Assembly (NCBI GenBank): GCA_945621435.1
Contig: CALZBR010000013.1
Location: 1 to 59,754, forward strand
Source: an uncultured Lachnospiraceae bacterium
Lineage (GTDB): Bacteria; Bacillota; Clostridia; Lachnospirales; Lachnospiraceae
Length of the DNA: 59,754 bases
Direction of reading: 5' to 3'
Positions 19,716-27,674 of this stretch are shown here, one piece after another. Below the pieces are notes generated by a model. The model ran no database searches, was not told the DNA's origin, and saw only the letters and a list, made by a program, of their open reading frames with translations. How positions within the stretch are numbered: position 1 is the first letter of the stretch; each line of letters begins with the position of its first letter. Made by a program: the position numbers and the translations under genes.

Positions 19716-21254
19716 ATGGGAAAACCGACAGGATTTATGGAATATGAGAGAGAGGATTCGATTACCGTCGAACCTGAGAAGAGAATACAGAATTTTGAAG
19801 AATTTCACATTGGACTGCCCTTGGAAAAACAAAGGAAACAGGGAGCAAGATGCATGGATTGCGGAGTTCCGTTCTGCCAGTCCGGAACCATGATATCCGG
19901 AATGGTTTCCGGCTGTCCCTTGCATAATCTGGTTCCCGAGACCAACGAGCTGGTGTATGAGGGTAATTTTGAGCAGGCATACTACAGACTGAGCAAGACA
20001 CACAGCTTCCCGGAATTCACCTCCAGAGTGTGCCCTGCCCTGTGTGAAGCGGCATGTACCTGTGGGCTTGAAGGACATCCGGTTGCGACCAAGGATAATG
20101 AGAGAACCATCATTGATTACGCCTATGAGAATGGTCTGGTGACAGAGGAGATTCCCAAGGTGAGAACGGGGAAGAAAATTGCGATTATCGGCAGCGGTCC
20201 CTCAGGTCTGGCGGCAGCGCAGCTCCTAAACAGGAGAGGTCACAGCGTGACGGTGTATGAGAGAAGTGACAGACCCGGTGGTTTGCTGCGATATGGCATT
20301 CCCAACATGAAGCTGGACAAGAGAAGCATTGACCGGCGGATTCAGCTCATGGAACAGGCCGGAGTCGAATTCAAATGCGGCGTGAATGTGGGAGCAGACA
20401 TTTCAGCTGAAGAGATCCGGAAGAACTACGACAGAGTGATTTTGTGCTGCGGCGCTTCCAATCCCAGAGATATTGCCGTGGAAGGCAGAGACGCAACGGG
20501 TATTTATTTTGCGGTGGACTTTCTGAAGGAGGTCAGTAAAAAGCTGATGGATTCGGAATATGACCACGAAGCTGTCATCAAGGCAAAGAATTTCTCCTTC
20601 GGAAGTCTGAAGGGGAAACATGTGGTGGTCATCGGTGGCGGAGATACCGGCAACGACTGCGTAGGTACCTGTATCAGACTGGGGGCAAAGGGAGTCCTTC
20701 AGATTGAGATGATGCCACCGGCTTCCCCTTGCAGGGCGGCAGACAATCCCTGGCCGGAGTGGCCCAGAGTTCTGAAGACGGACTACGGTCAGGAGGAGGC
20801 AATCTATAAATACGGCAAGGATCCCAGAGTGTTCTCCACTACGGTAACGGAGTTTTTAAAGAACGAAAGCGGCGCACTGCGTGGCGTAAAAACAGTGGAG
20901 CTGGAGCGCAAAAAGGATGCGAAGACGGGGCGTGTCTCCATGGTGACGAAATCCGGAACCGAAAAGGAAGTGAAAGCCGACCTGGTATTAATTGCGGCAG
21001 GCTTCTTGGGAAGTGAGGAGTATGTCACCAAAGAGTTCGGCGTGGAACGCAATCAGAGAACCAACGTGGCAACCGGTGTTTTCAGGGACGGGGCTTTTGT
21101 CACGGTTGAGAATACCTACCAGACCAGCAGAGAGAATATCTTCACCGCAGGAGACATGCACAGAGGGCAGTCGCTGGTGGTATGGGCGATAGCGGAAGGC
21201 AGAGGAGTTGCGGCGGAAGTGGACCGGTCCCTGATGGGATATACCAATTCGTGA
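19716..21254 (+). CDS. gltD: Glutamate synthase small subunit GltD
   Basis: A 512-residue beta subunit that feeds electrons from NAD(P)H to GltB. The N-terminal part has cysteine clusters for two 4Fe-4S centres (CMDCGVPFC, CPLHN, CPALCEAACTCG). FAD binds at IIGSGPSGLAAAQ and NAD(P)H at VIGGGDTGNDC; the end GDMHRGQSLVVWAIAEGR is the second FAD contact. ATG 19716 is chosen over an in-frame ATG at 19659 inside gltB because GAGAGGGG precedes it and the mature family start (MGKPTGFMEYER) follows. Confidence 0.95.
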   Translation: MGKPTGFMEYEREDSITVEPEKRIQNFEEFHIGLPLEKQRKQGARCMDCGVPFCQSGTMISGMVSGCPLHNLVPETNELVYEGNFEQAYYRLSKTHSFPEFTSRVCPALCEAACTCGLEGHPVATKDNERTIIDYAYENGLVTEEIPKVRTGKKIAIIGSGPSGLAAAQLLNRRGHSVTVYERSDRPGGLLRYGIPNMKLDKRSIDRRIQLMEQAGVEFKCGVNVGADISAEEIRKNYDRVILCCGASNPRDIAVEGRDATGIYFAVDFLKEVSKKLMDSEYDHEAVIKAKNFSFGSLKGKHVVVIGGGDTGNDCVGTCIRLGAKGVLQIEMMPPASPCRAADNPWPEWPRVLKTDYGQEEAIYKYGKDPRVFSTTVTEFLKNESGALRGVKTVELERKKDAKTGRVSMVTKSGTEKEVKADLVLIAAGFLGSEEYVTKEFGVERNQRTNVATGVFRDGAFVTVENTYQTSRENIFTAGDMHRGQSLVVWAIAEGRGVAAEVDRSLMGYTNS

Positions 21255-21334
21255 TATGGCAGGTCGGGAAGAGGTTTGTCGATTCTTTCGCGTAATACGG
21301 CATCCCTCAAAATCGGCATTCCCAAAAGAAATTC

Positions 21335-21363
21335 TTTACAAATAATCAAAAAAAGAATAAAAT
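21335..21363 (+). promoter_or_regulatory. Promoter of the glnA-like gene
   Basis: TTTACA at 21335-21340, 17 nt, TAAAAT at 21358-21363. A perfect 10-bp inverted repeat (GTCACATAAT at 21365-21374 with ATTATGTGAC at 21377-21386) straddles the predicted start near 21370 and runs up to the hexaloop. Confidence 0.65.
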
Positions 21364-21382
21364 AGTCACATAATGAATTATG

Positions 21383-21438
21383 TGACAAAGGCGTCGACAT
21401 AACTTGTATCGTACAGGTCTGTTTGGCGCCTTCCTTTA
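21383..21438 (+). promoter_or_regulatory. ANTAR-type hexaloop overlapping a terminator (glnA-like leader)
   Basis: The hexaloop AAAGGC at 21387-21392 is again present, held by a shorter stem (TGAC/GTCG, with one G-T pair). The competing terminator pairs AAGGCG (21388-21393) with CGCCTT (21427-21432), with an inner hairpin ACTTGTA/TACAGGT and a T-rich tail. This copy is the most divergent of the four and its hexaloop stem is the weakest. Confidence 0.6.
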
Positions 21439-21495
21439 TTTGAGGACCGGTGATAAATAAGGACTACAATGTCAAAATGATGAGAGGAGACAGGT

Positions 21496-22773
21496 ATGCA
21501 GACAAAACAGGAAATATTGCAGATGATCGAGGACGAGGATGTAGAGTTTATTCGGTTACAGTTTACGGATGTGTTTGGAAATCTCAAGAATATCGCGATT
21601 ACTCCCCGGCAAATGGAGAAGGCAATTGATGACAGATATCCTTTTGACGCTGCGGCAATCTATGACAGCTTATATGATCCTCAGGAGGATCTCTATCTGC
21701 GGCCGGATCTGGATACTTTTGTGATTCTTCCCTGGAGACCTCAGCAGGGCAAGGTTTGCAAGATCATCTGCGATGTCTGTGACAGAGATGGACATCCATA
21801 CGAGCAGAGTCCCAGAACGATTTTGAAAAAGGTCTTGGAGGAAGCAAAAAAAGAGGGCTATACTTTTATGGTGGATCCCGAATGCGAATTCTTCCTGTTC
21901 CATACGGATGATAACGGAATCCCAACAACCATTACCCATGAGAAGGCAGGTTATCTGGATGTTGGACCCATTGACCTGGGAGAGAATGCCAGAAGAGATA
22001 TGGTGCTTACCCTGGAGGAAATGGGATTTGAAATCGAATCCTCTCATCATGAGAAGGCACCGGCACAGCACGAGATTGATTTTGCCCAGGGAGATGCGCT
22101 TGACATTGCAGATGCCCTGATGACCTTTAAATTTGCTGTGCGATCCATTGCCAAAAGATTCGGGCTCTATGCCACCTTTATGCCAAAACCGAGAACGGGG
22201 ATTGCCGGTTCCGGACTGCATTTTAATCTGTCCATGTATCGGGACGGTAAGAATCTGCTGGAAGATTCTGACGGTTCACCTACAGAGACCGCACTGCACT
22301 TTATGGGGGGAATCATGGAACATGCCGCAGCCATGTGTGCCATTACCAATCCCATAGTGAATTCGTATAAGAGGCTTTTGTCCGGATTCGATGCGCCTAC
22401 AGGTGTTAATTGGGCGAAACACGGAGAAAAAGCCTTGTTGAAGTTCCACACCATCAATGAGGAAGCAAAGATAGAGCTCAGATTTCCCGATCCGGCAGCA
22501 AATCCTTACCTGGCATTGGCAGTCTGCATTTCTGCGGGGCTGGAAGGAATTCGTAAAGGAACGGAGCCCGGGGAACCGAATGCAGAGTACGGAAGTGTAT
22601 TGCCCGGCAATCTGAAAGAAGCCACTCATCTGATGGAAGGAGATGAGCTGATGAAAAAGGTGCTGGGGGAGAAGCTGCTTCATACTTATGCCTTGCTCAA
22701 GAACCGGGAATGGGATGACTACATGTTGCAGGTATCAGATTGGGAGATTGAAAAATACCTTGTGAAAATGTAG
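21496..22773 (+). CDS. GlnA-like protein with altered active site (type I GS fold)
   Basis: A 425-residue type I glutamine synthetase homologue. The metal-binding residues are present (DPECEFF with E129 and E131, HHE at 184-186, Q191, E193, H242, R293). Several others differ from active type I enzymes: the DGSS ammonia-site loop is D51-Ala-Ala-Ala, the EAP latch glutamate is Asp299, and the NRSPLIRIP stretch that binds ATP and glutamate is GEKALLKFH (310-318), which removes two conserved arginines. The KIELRFPDP motif retains only part of the last arginine set. It may be a sensor or pseudoenzyme, or may use another substrate. It lies 11 nt before the ANTAR gene. AGGAGA precedes ATG 21496. Confidence 0.85.
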   Translation: MQTKQEILQMIEDEDVEFIRLQFTDVFGNLKNIAITPRQMEKAIDDRYPFDAAAIYDSLYDPQEDLYLRPDLDTFVILPWRPQQGKVCKIICDVCDRDGHPYEQSPRTILKKVLEEAKKEGYTFMVDPECEFFLFHTDDNGIPTTITHEKAGYLDVGPIDLGENARRDMVLTLEEMGFEIESSHHEKAPAQHEIDFAQGDALDIADALMTFKFAVRSIAKRFGLYATFMPKPRTGIAGSGLHFNLSMYRDGKNLLEDSDGSPTETALHFMGGIMEHAAAMCAITNPIVNSYKRLLSGFDAPTGVNWAKHGEKALLKFHTINEEAKIELRFPDPAANPYLALAVCISAGLEGIRKGTEPGEPNAEYGSVLPGNLKEATHLMEGDELMKKVLGEKLLHTYALLKNREWDDYMLQVSDWEIEKYLVKM

Positions 22774-22784
22774 GAGGAGCATGC

Positions 22785-23333
22785 ATGGGCAGCATTTTGA
22801 TAGCAATGCCCAAAACAGAAGATGCAAACCGAATAGCCAAAATGATTCAGAGCAGCGGTCTGGTATTTGAAGTTGAGATTTGTTCCAGCGGTTCGGAGAT
22901 TCTCAGAGTGGCAAATGAGAGAGAATTCGGTGCGGTTATCTGTAGCAAACGCTTAAGGGATATGAGCTTTACCGAATTAGAAGAATACCTGCCTTCCTTT
23001 TTCGGAATGATTGTACTGACAGGGGACGCTTCGATTGAGACCTATTCGGAACGATGTGTGAAACTGATGTATCCCCTGAAGTGGTCGGATCTGATTGCAA
23101 CGATAGAAATGATTACATCCGGTTTCTATCGGCAAAGGAAGAAGAGCAGACAGATTCCCAAAAAGAGAAGCGAGGAAGAAAAACAGATCATCGATCAGGC
23201 CAAGGCTGTTTTGATGGAACGAAACGGTATGAGTGAACCGGAGGCCTTCAGATACCTGCAAAAGACCAGCATGGATTGTGGCAGAAGTATGGTGGAATCG
23301 GCGCAGATGATTTTGGTAATGACAGGTTCCTAG
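22785..23333 (+). CDS. ANTAR-domain RNA-binding antiterminator with a degenerate receiver
   Basis: A 182-residue regulator. Residues 1-115 look like a CheY-type receiver, but the phospho-acceptor aspartate position is cysteine (AVICS, C53); the conserved lysine after strand five (YPLKW, K99) remains. Residues 128-178 are an ANTAR three-helix domain (EEKQIIDQAKAVLMERNGMS, then EAFRYLQ and the KTSMDCGRSMVE helix). ANTAR proteins bind hexaloop hairpins and prevent termination. Four matching hairpins stand before purF, glnN, amt and the glnA-like gene in this window. AGGAGG lies at the end of the glnA-like gene and serves this start, so the two are probably made together. Phosphorylation-independent control is inferred. 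Confidence 0.88.
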   Translation: MGSILIAMPKTEDANRIAKMIQSSGLVFEVEICSSGSEILRVANEREFGAVICSKRLRDMSFTELEEYLPSFFGMIVLTGDASIETYSERCVKLMYPLKWSDLIATIEMITSGFYRQRKKSRQIPKKRSEEEKQIIDQAKAVLMERNGMSEPEAFRYLQKTSMDCGRSMVESAQMILVMTGS

Positions 23334-23376
23334 GAGGTTTGTCTGTTATATTGGGTAAATGGACATAAAATTGAGG

Positions 23377-23451
23377 GAAAAAGGGGCTGTATAAAACAGC
23401 TTGAGATTGGGCAAGAGGCGAATCAACTAATGATTCGCCTCTTGCCCAATC
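23377..23451. terminator. Bidirectional terminator between the ANTAR gene and the TIR gene
   Basis: A perfect 20-bp stem (23405-23424 with 23432-23451, 7-nt loop) separates the convergent genes and includes the TGA of the TIR gene. A second small hairpin GCTGT/ACAGC (23386-23400) is followed, read on the minus strand, by CCCC and five T residues. Confidence 0.8.
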
Positions 23452-25954
23452 AGTTATTCAAATAATCCCGAGCCTTATCCTTGAGTTCCTCCAGGGAATA
23501 AATCGGTAAGCTAAAGTAATGCTTTGCAGAGGTTTCGTCACGACCATAGAGAACCACTTGTTTTCGATCCTCTGTCAGCCCCTGAAATAAATCGATGTCA
23601 GCACACAGTTCGCCGTTTTTGTTAAAAAACAGCCCACTGATGGAATTAGTCAGGATATAGTAATCCTGTTCATTCCCCAAATAATCAAGACGTGAATACT
23701 CTATATCGTAGGTATAAAGCAGCTCCATGGAATCGCTTTGATATACCTCCAGAGTATTGTCCAGATAGCTGACGAAGGTTTTGTTTATCTCAGGCAATTC
23801 CAGATAAGAGACAATATAGGAAGCCTTGGGTAAGCGATTCTCTGTTGCCCAATTGAGATTGACAGAATCTTCATGGCTGCCCGGAATCAGAGGTTCCGCG
23901 ATAGCTCCTTCATAGAGGGCTGCCGATTCATTCTTTCGATAGGAATAGAAAACAACGCGGTTTTCTCCGTCAGGAACGCCAAGAAGTAAGCCTTTGCCCA
24001 TGGTGAGCAAAGAGAGCTCAGTGCAATTCACGGTAGAAAGCTCGAAGAGCAAATGATCAGGATTGTTGGAGAGAACGCTGCAATTTCCGGCGGAATCATA
24101 TGCAAGAAAATCTCCCCGGCTCTGATTGCAGTAGAGAATGTCTCCTGTCAGGGTCATGCTGACAATGGTTTCTCCGGTATTTGCATCAATTAGCCAGACC
24201 AAGTTATCAAAGGTACATAACAGACATTCTCTGTCTGAGGATACTGTGTAGTATAAATCGCTTGCCATATAGCCAAGCTCTTCTTTTTCCCATAAGATGC
24301 TTCCTGTGGTTTTGTCAAGAGCGACAACATGGGAAAGTTCATTAAAGTTATTGGCATATTCATAACTGGTCACATAAAGAGTATTGTTCACACTAAGGCA
24401 CCTGACAATCGTACCCTTTATGGCATTTGTGGAGAAATGAGTCTCTCCGCTTATGGAGTCAATACCGTAGAAGATGAGGTTGTTTGTTTCCTCGTCATTG
24501 AGAAAGCAGTAAAATTCATCCGGAGCCTCAGAAACAAAAAGCTCGTTCTGGTTGGGAGCGAAGGAACAGGGGAGCTGTGTTTCCACTGTCATGGTTACTG
24601 CGTCAATAACATATATCGAAGTCATGGTTCTTGCATAAAGCCGGTTGCCGTCAATAGAAGCGGTGACATTTAATATGGTCTGAAGCGCCGTGGCCGGCAG
24701 TTCCAGAGCTGTCTGCTCCAAAGTCGCGATATCCACCTTGACGACATGACTGTCCTCGGACAGATAATAAAAGGCTGCTTCGTTCAAGAAACCGTATCCT
24801 GAATTCTTATCATCGGAACGCAAAGCATTTCTCTGAGACCGATTGAGATTAATTGTGGTGAGCAGATTTCGAGTCTCAGTATCCCAGAGCGTCAGGTTTC
24901 CCAGATTGTCGGAGACAAGCAGATAGGAAGCATTGGGAGATAGCTGCATGCTCTGGACAATCCCCGGGGTTTCAATCTGATCACGGGCGCTTATCAGCAA
25001 TCCGGCATCGTAGATACCCAGAGACATGGTCAAGACCTTCTGGGCCTCTGCGGTATCGGGGAATGAGACACCGTTCCGTTCCGTCATGGCTTCATAGGCC
25101 AGTCGGACTGCATCGTAACGATTGTCCTTGGCGAAGAGTTCAGCAGCTTCTTTGGACAAGCTGATGGCCTGTTCACGCTTTAAGGATTCATTTTGTGTTT
25201 CAAGAATCGTTGCCTGTTCTAAAAGCTTGTCCGCCTGGTTTGATAAGGTCTGTGACTGGGTCAGGATAATGTTGTTCTGGGCTTTGATCTGCATGGCGGT
25301 CAATGCGAAATAACAGCCAAGCAACACACTGGAAACAGCAATTATCGAAGCGCTCCCGAACATACGCTTCATTTTGCGTTCTCTTTGTCTTTGCTTCAGA
25401 TCGTCATAGTTAACGCCAAGCATGGGAGCGAGCAGGCGAAGGATTTCTTCCTTCATGGCTTTTTTCATTTCTTTTTTTGTGCTTCCGCGGATGTCTGCTG
25501 CCAAAGGCTCTACTTTTCTTTTGTGATATTCTACTGTCCCGTCTGCGGCAGTGACAGGCTCGTAGTCGTATTTGAGCTCTTCCGGGAAGGAATCCTCCGG
25601 CTCTCCTTCAATTAAAACGGCCAGTACATTCTGACGTCCGTGCATGGAAATAAAGGTCTCAATCTCTTTGCGGCACCAGACGGATTCTTTTAGTCTGGGT
25701 GAGCAGATAACAATCAAAAACTCTGAATTGGCCAGTGCTTTCATGAGAGGATCTTCCAGATTGTTTGTGAGAGGCAATTCATCCTTGTCGCGGAAAACTC
25801 TGGTGATTTTTGACTTGCTTATGGCAGCATTTTTTTTGAGTTTTTTGGGTGGTTTATAGGACTCGAGCATCTCGTGCAGTTTTTTTGCGACAAATCCATC
25901 CGGTTCACAGTGCCTGTAACTGATAAAGGCATCATATTTTATTTCGCTTCCCAT
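23450..25954 (-). CDS. Membrane-anchored TIR-domain protein with C-terminal beta-propeller
   Basis: An 834-residue protein. Residues 5-130 are a TIR domain (YDAFISYRH, FRDKDELP, VICSPRLKES). E97 in SVWCRKE is at the position of the catalytic glutamate of NAD-cleaving TIR domains. A basic stretch precedes one membrane helix (199-221), so the TIR should face the cytoplasm. A coiled coil (222-275) leads to WD40/PQQ-like propeller repeats (about 320-800, for example LTLWDTETRNLL, VWLIDANTGETI) placed outside the membrane. This is a receptor-like layout: an outside sensor and an inside TIR effector. It is 11 nt downstream of the DHH gene and likely co-expressed. Function in defence or signalling is inference. 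Confidence 0.85.
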   Translation of the reverse strand: MGSEIKYDAFISYRHCEPDGFVAKKLHEMLESYKPPKKLKKNAAISKSKITRVFRDKDELPLTNNLEDPLMKALANSEFLIVICSPRLKESVWCRKEIETFISMHGRQNVLAVLIEGEPEDSFPEELKYDYEPVTAADGTVEYHKRKVEPLAADIRGSTKKEMKKAMKEEILRLLAPMLGVNYDDLKQRQRERKMKRMFGSASIIAVSSVLLGCYFALTAMQIKAQNNIILTQSQTLSNQADKLLEQATILETQNESLKREQAISLSKEAAELFAKDNRYDAVRLAYEAMTERNGVSFPDTAEAQKVLTMSLGIYDAGLLISARDQIETPGIVQSMQLSPNASYLLVSDNLGNLTLWDTETRNLLTTINLNRSQRNALRSDDKNSGYGFLNEAAFYYLSEDSHVVKVDIATLEQTALELPATALQTILNVTASIDGNRLYARTMTSIYVIDAVTMTVETQLPCSFAPNQNELFVSEAPDEFYCFLNDEETNNLIFYGIDSISGETHFSTNAIKGTIVRCLSVNNTLYVTSYEYANNFNELSHVVALDKTTGSILWEKEELGYMASDLYYTVSSDRECLLCTFDNLVWLIDANTGETIVSMTLTGDILYCNQSRGDFLAYDSAGNCSVLSNNPDHLLFELSTVNCTELSLLTMGKGLLLGVPDGENRVVFYSYRKNESAALYEGAIAEPLIPGSHEDSVNLNWATENRLPKASYIVSYLELPEINKTFVSYLDNTLEVYQSDSMELLYTYDIEYSRLDYLGNEQDYYILTNSISGLFFNKNGELCADIDLFQGLTEDRKQVVLYGRDETSAKHYFSLPIYSLEELKDKARDYLNN

Positions 25955-25965
25955 ACAGATTCCCT

Positions 25966-27486
25966 TTATACTTCACTATAACTGATACCAAAAATCTTTT
26001 TCTCCACGACATAGACATCGTGAAGATCATCTGTTCTGGCGGCCAGATAGTCGCCGGGTTTACCTACCATGTATTTCTCTTTGTCCCAGGCAGTGAATAC
26101 TTTTACGGATTTATCCAGTGGTTTGGCATAGATTTGAACCTTGCCTGTGGGGACACAGGTTTTTGCATATTGTAGAAGATTTAGTATCCTGCCGTCTCTC
26201 CGGTTGATAATCTGTGGTTCATATTCATCGTTTACCACACATTTGTGAAAGTCATAGGTATGGGAAATCACCTGATAAGACTTTTGGAATTTCTCCAGAC
26301 GGATGGGGTATACTTCTCCTTTGATTCCGATGATGATGATGATGTCATCAGTTACATCCAAATCAATATCGCCTTCCAAAGTACGCACTGTGATGGGAGT
26401 ACCCACGTCCAGAAAATCGGTAGCCTTGGCAAAGCCGATGGGAATATTTTCCTTTTGATACAGCTTCATCTCCTCCACTTTTGCCTCGTAGGTATCGGCA
26501 TAGATCAGTTCATAGCTGCTGAAATACTCAATCATTTTGTTGTTGAAATAGTTATCCGTGTAGGAATTGCCATAGACTTCCGCATATTTTTTACCACTGA
26601 TGAAGCCGCCTGCTTTGATGTAGTGGCCTCCACCGGAACCTACATCCTGTGTCAAAAAGGAAGCCAGCTCTCCGGCATTTACCTCGCGGATACAACTGCG
26701 GACGGAGAGTTTATATCCGCCTTGGGTCTCGTTATAAACAACACAGGTATGTATCTGGTCTACCTGAAGAAGAAAATCACTGATCAGTCCTAATATGTTA
26801 GGGTCACAGGGCTGAGCCTTTATCACTGCAAAGTGATAGGTGTCGTTGTACTGATAGCGCAGCATTGCGATTCCTGCTATCTCAAATTCCTGAAGGGAGA
26901 TATTGGAATTATCAAACAGGGTAATCAGAGAATCGTTGTGGGGAATTAAGTCTCTGGCATCGCGATCCAGAGGTTTGTTTGCCTCCACAAAATGGTTGGT
27001 ATCGGTGGAAAGACCATAATACAAAGCAGTTCCGAGATTGTTGTCATCCGTCACCTCATAGCCGGCCTCGGTCAGCATTTTCCAGACAATGGTAGAACAG
27101 CTGCCGACGCCCGGTATAATGTGACTCAGCTCAATGTCTGTAATTTCTATCTGATGATGATCGATGATAGCGATATAATCGGCTTTGAGTTTTGTGACAT
27201 TTCCCGCACCGTATTGACAGTCGACGGTGAGTAACAACTCATCGGCATGAAAAATTTCCGCCTCCGGCGGAGAAATATATTCCAGAGGAATATGAAGCTT
27301 CTCTGTCATGAGACGCAGGTTCGATTTCTGCATCTCGTTTCTTCCGCTATATATTAGCCGGGTATTTTTCTCTTTTGATTTAAAATAACAATACAAACCA
27401 TAGCCTGATGCAATGGTATCTGCATCGGGATTGTCGTGGCACTGTATGGTAACGGAATGAAACTTTAAGAGCTCTTCTAATCGCAT
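25966..27486 (-). CDS. DHH-family phosphoesterase with long C-terminal extension
   Basis: A 506-residue protein of the DHH phosphoesterase family (nano-RNA, pAp and cyclic dinucleotide hydrolases). Metal-binding motifs are visible: HDNPDADTIASG near residue 17, TVDCQYG near 88, DHHQ near 109, and the DHHA1 substrate loop GSGGGHYIKAGG near 287. About 170 residues after the DHHA1 domain are unusual, with IIIIIGIKGEVYPIRLEKF and MVGKPGDYLAARTDDLHDVY, and match no family I recognise. GGGGGAAG precedes the ATG. Operon partner of the TIR gene. The substrate cannot be read; a nucleotide second messenger is a reasonable guess. Confidence 0.85.
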   Translation of the reverse strand: MRLEELLKFHSVTIQCHDNPDADTIASGYGLYCYFKSKEKNTRLIYSGRNEMQKSNLRLMTEKLHIPLEYISPPEAEIFHADELLLTVDCQYGAGNVTKLKADYIAIIDHHQIEITDIELSHIIPGVGSCSTIVWKMLTEAGYEVTDDNNLGTALYYGLSTDTNHFVEANKPLDRDARDLIPHNDSLITLFDNSNISLQEFEIAGIAMLRYQYNDTYHFAVIKAQPCDPNILGLISDFLLQVDQIHTCVVYNETQGGYKLSVRSCIREVNAGELASFLTQDVGSGGGHYIKAGGFISGKKYAEVYGNSYTDNYFNNKMIEYFSSYELIYADTYEAKVEEMKLYQKENIPIGFAKATDFLDVGTPITVRTLEGDIDLDVTDDIIIIIGIKGEVYPIRLEKFQKSYQVISHTYDFHKCVVNDEYEPQIINRRDGRILNLLQYAKTCVPTGKVQIYAKPLDKSVKVFTAWDKEKYMVGKPGDYLAARTDDLHDVYVVEKKIFGISYSEV

Positions 27487-27530
27487 TTATCTTCCCCCGG
27501 AGGATTTATTGATGTAAATACACATTCTAA

Positions 27531-27559
27531 ATTTTACCATACATTTCGCCCAACGACAA
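27531..27559 (-). promoter_or_regulatory. Promoter of the DHH-TIR operon
   Basis: On the minus strand TTGTCG (27559-27554), 17 nt, TAAAAT (27536-27531). It points away from the xpt promoter, which starts 31 bases further right. Confidence 0.5.
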
Positions 27560-27590
27560 TTGTTTTAGTCAATATCGCCAACGGTTTTCG

Positions 27591-27619
27591 TTGCATATTT
27601 TGTATGGATAAATTATAGT
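27591..27619 (+). promoter_or_regulatory. Promoter of xpt
   Basis: TTGCAT at 27591-27596, 17 nt, TATAGT at 27614-27619. A small inverted repeat (CAACG/CGTTG) lies over the -35 edge. No purine riboswitch can be recognised in the short leader. Confidence 0.7.
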
Positions 27620-27674
27620 AAGGTAAAAGAGATGCAAAAACCTGTGAGGGATACATTTGACGGAGGAGAAAGGC

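Noticed and set aside
27487..27674. Purine riboswitch before xpt
   Set aside because: The three-way junction consensus is not recognisable and the leader after the predicted start is only about 50 nt.
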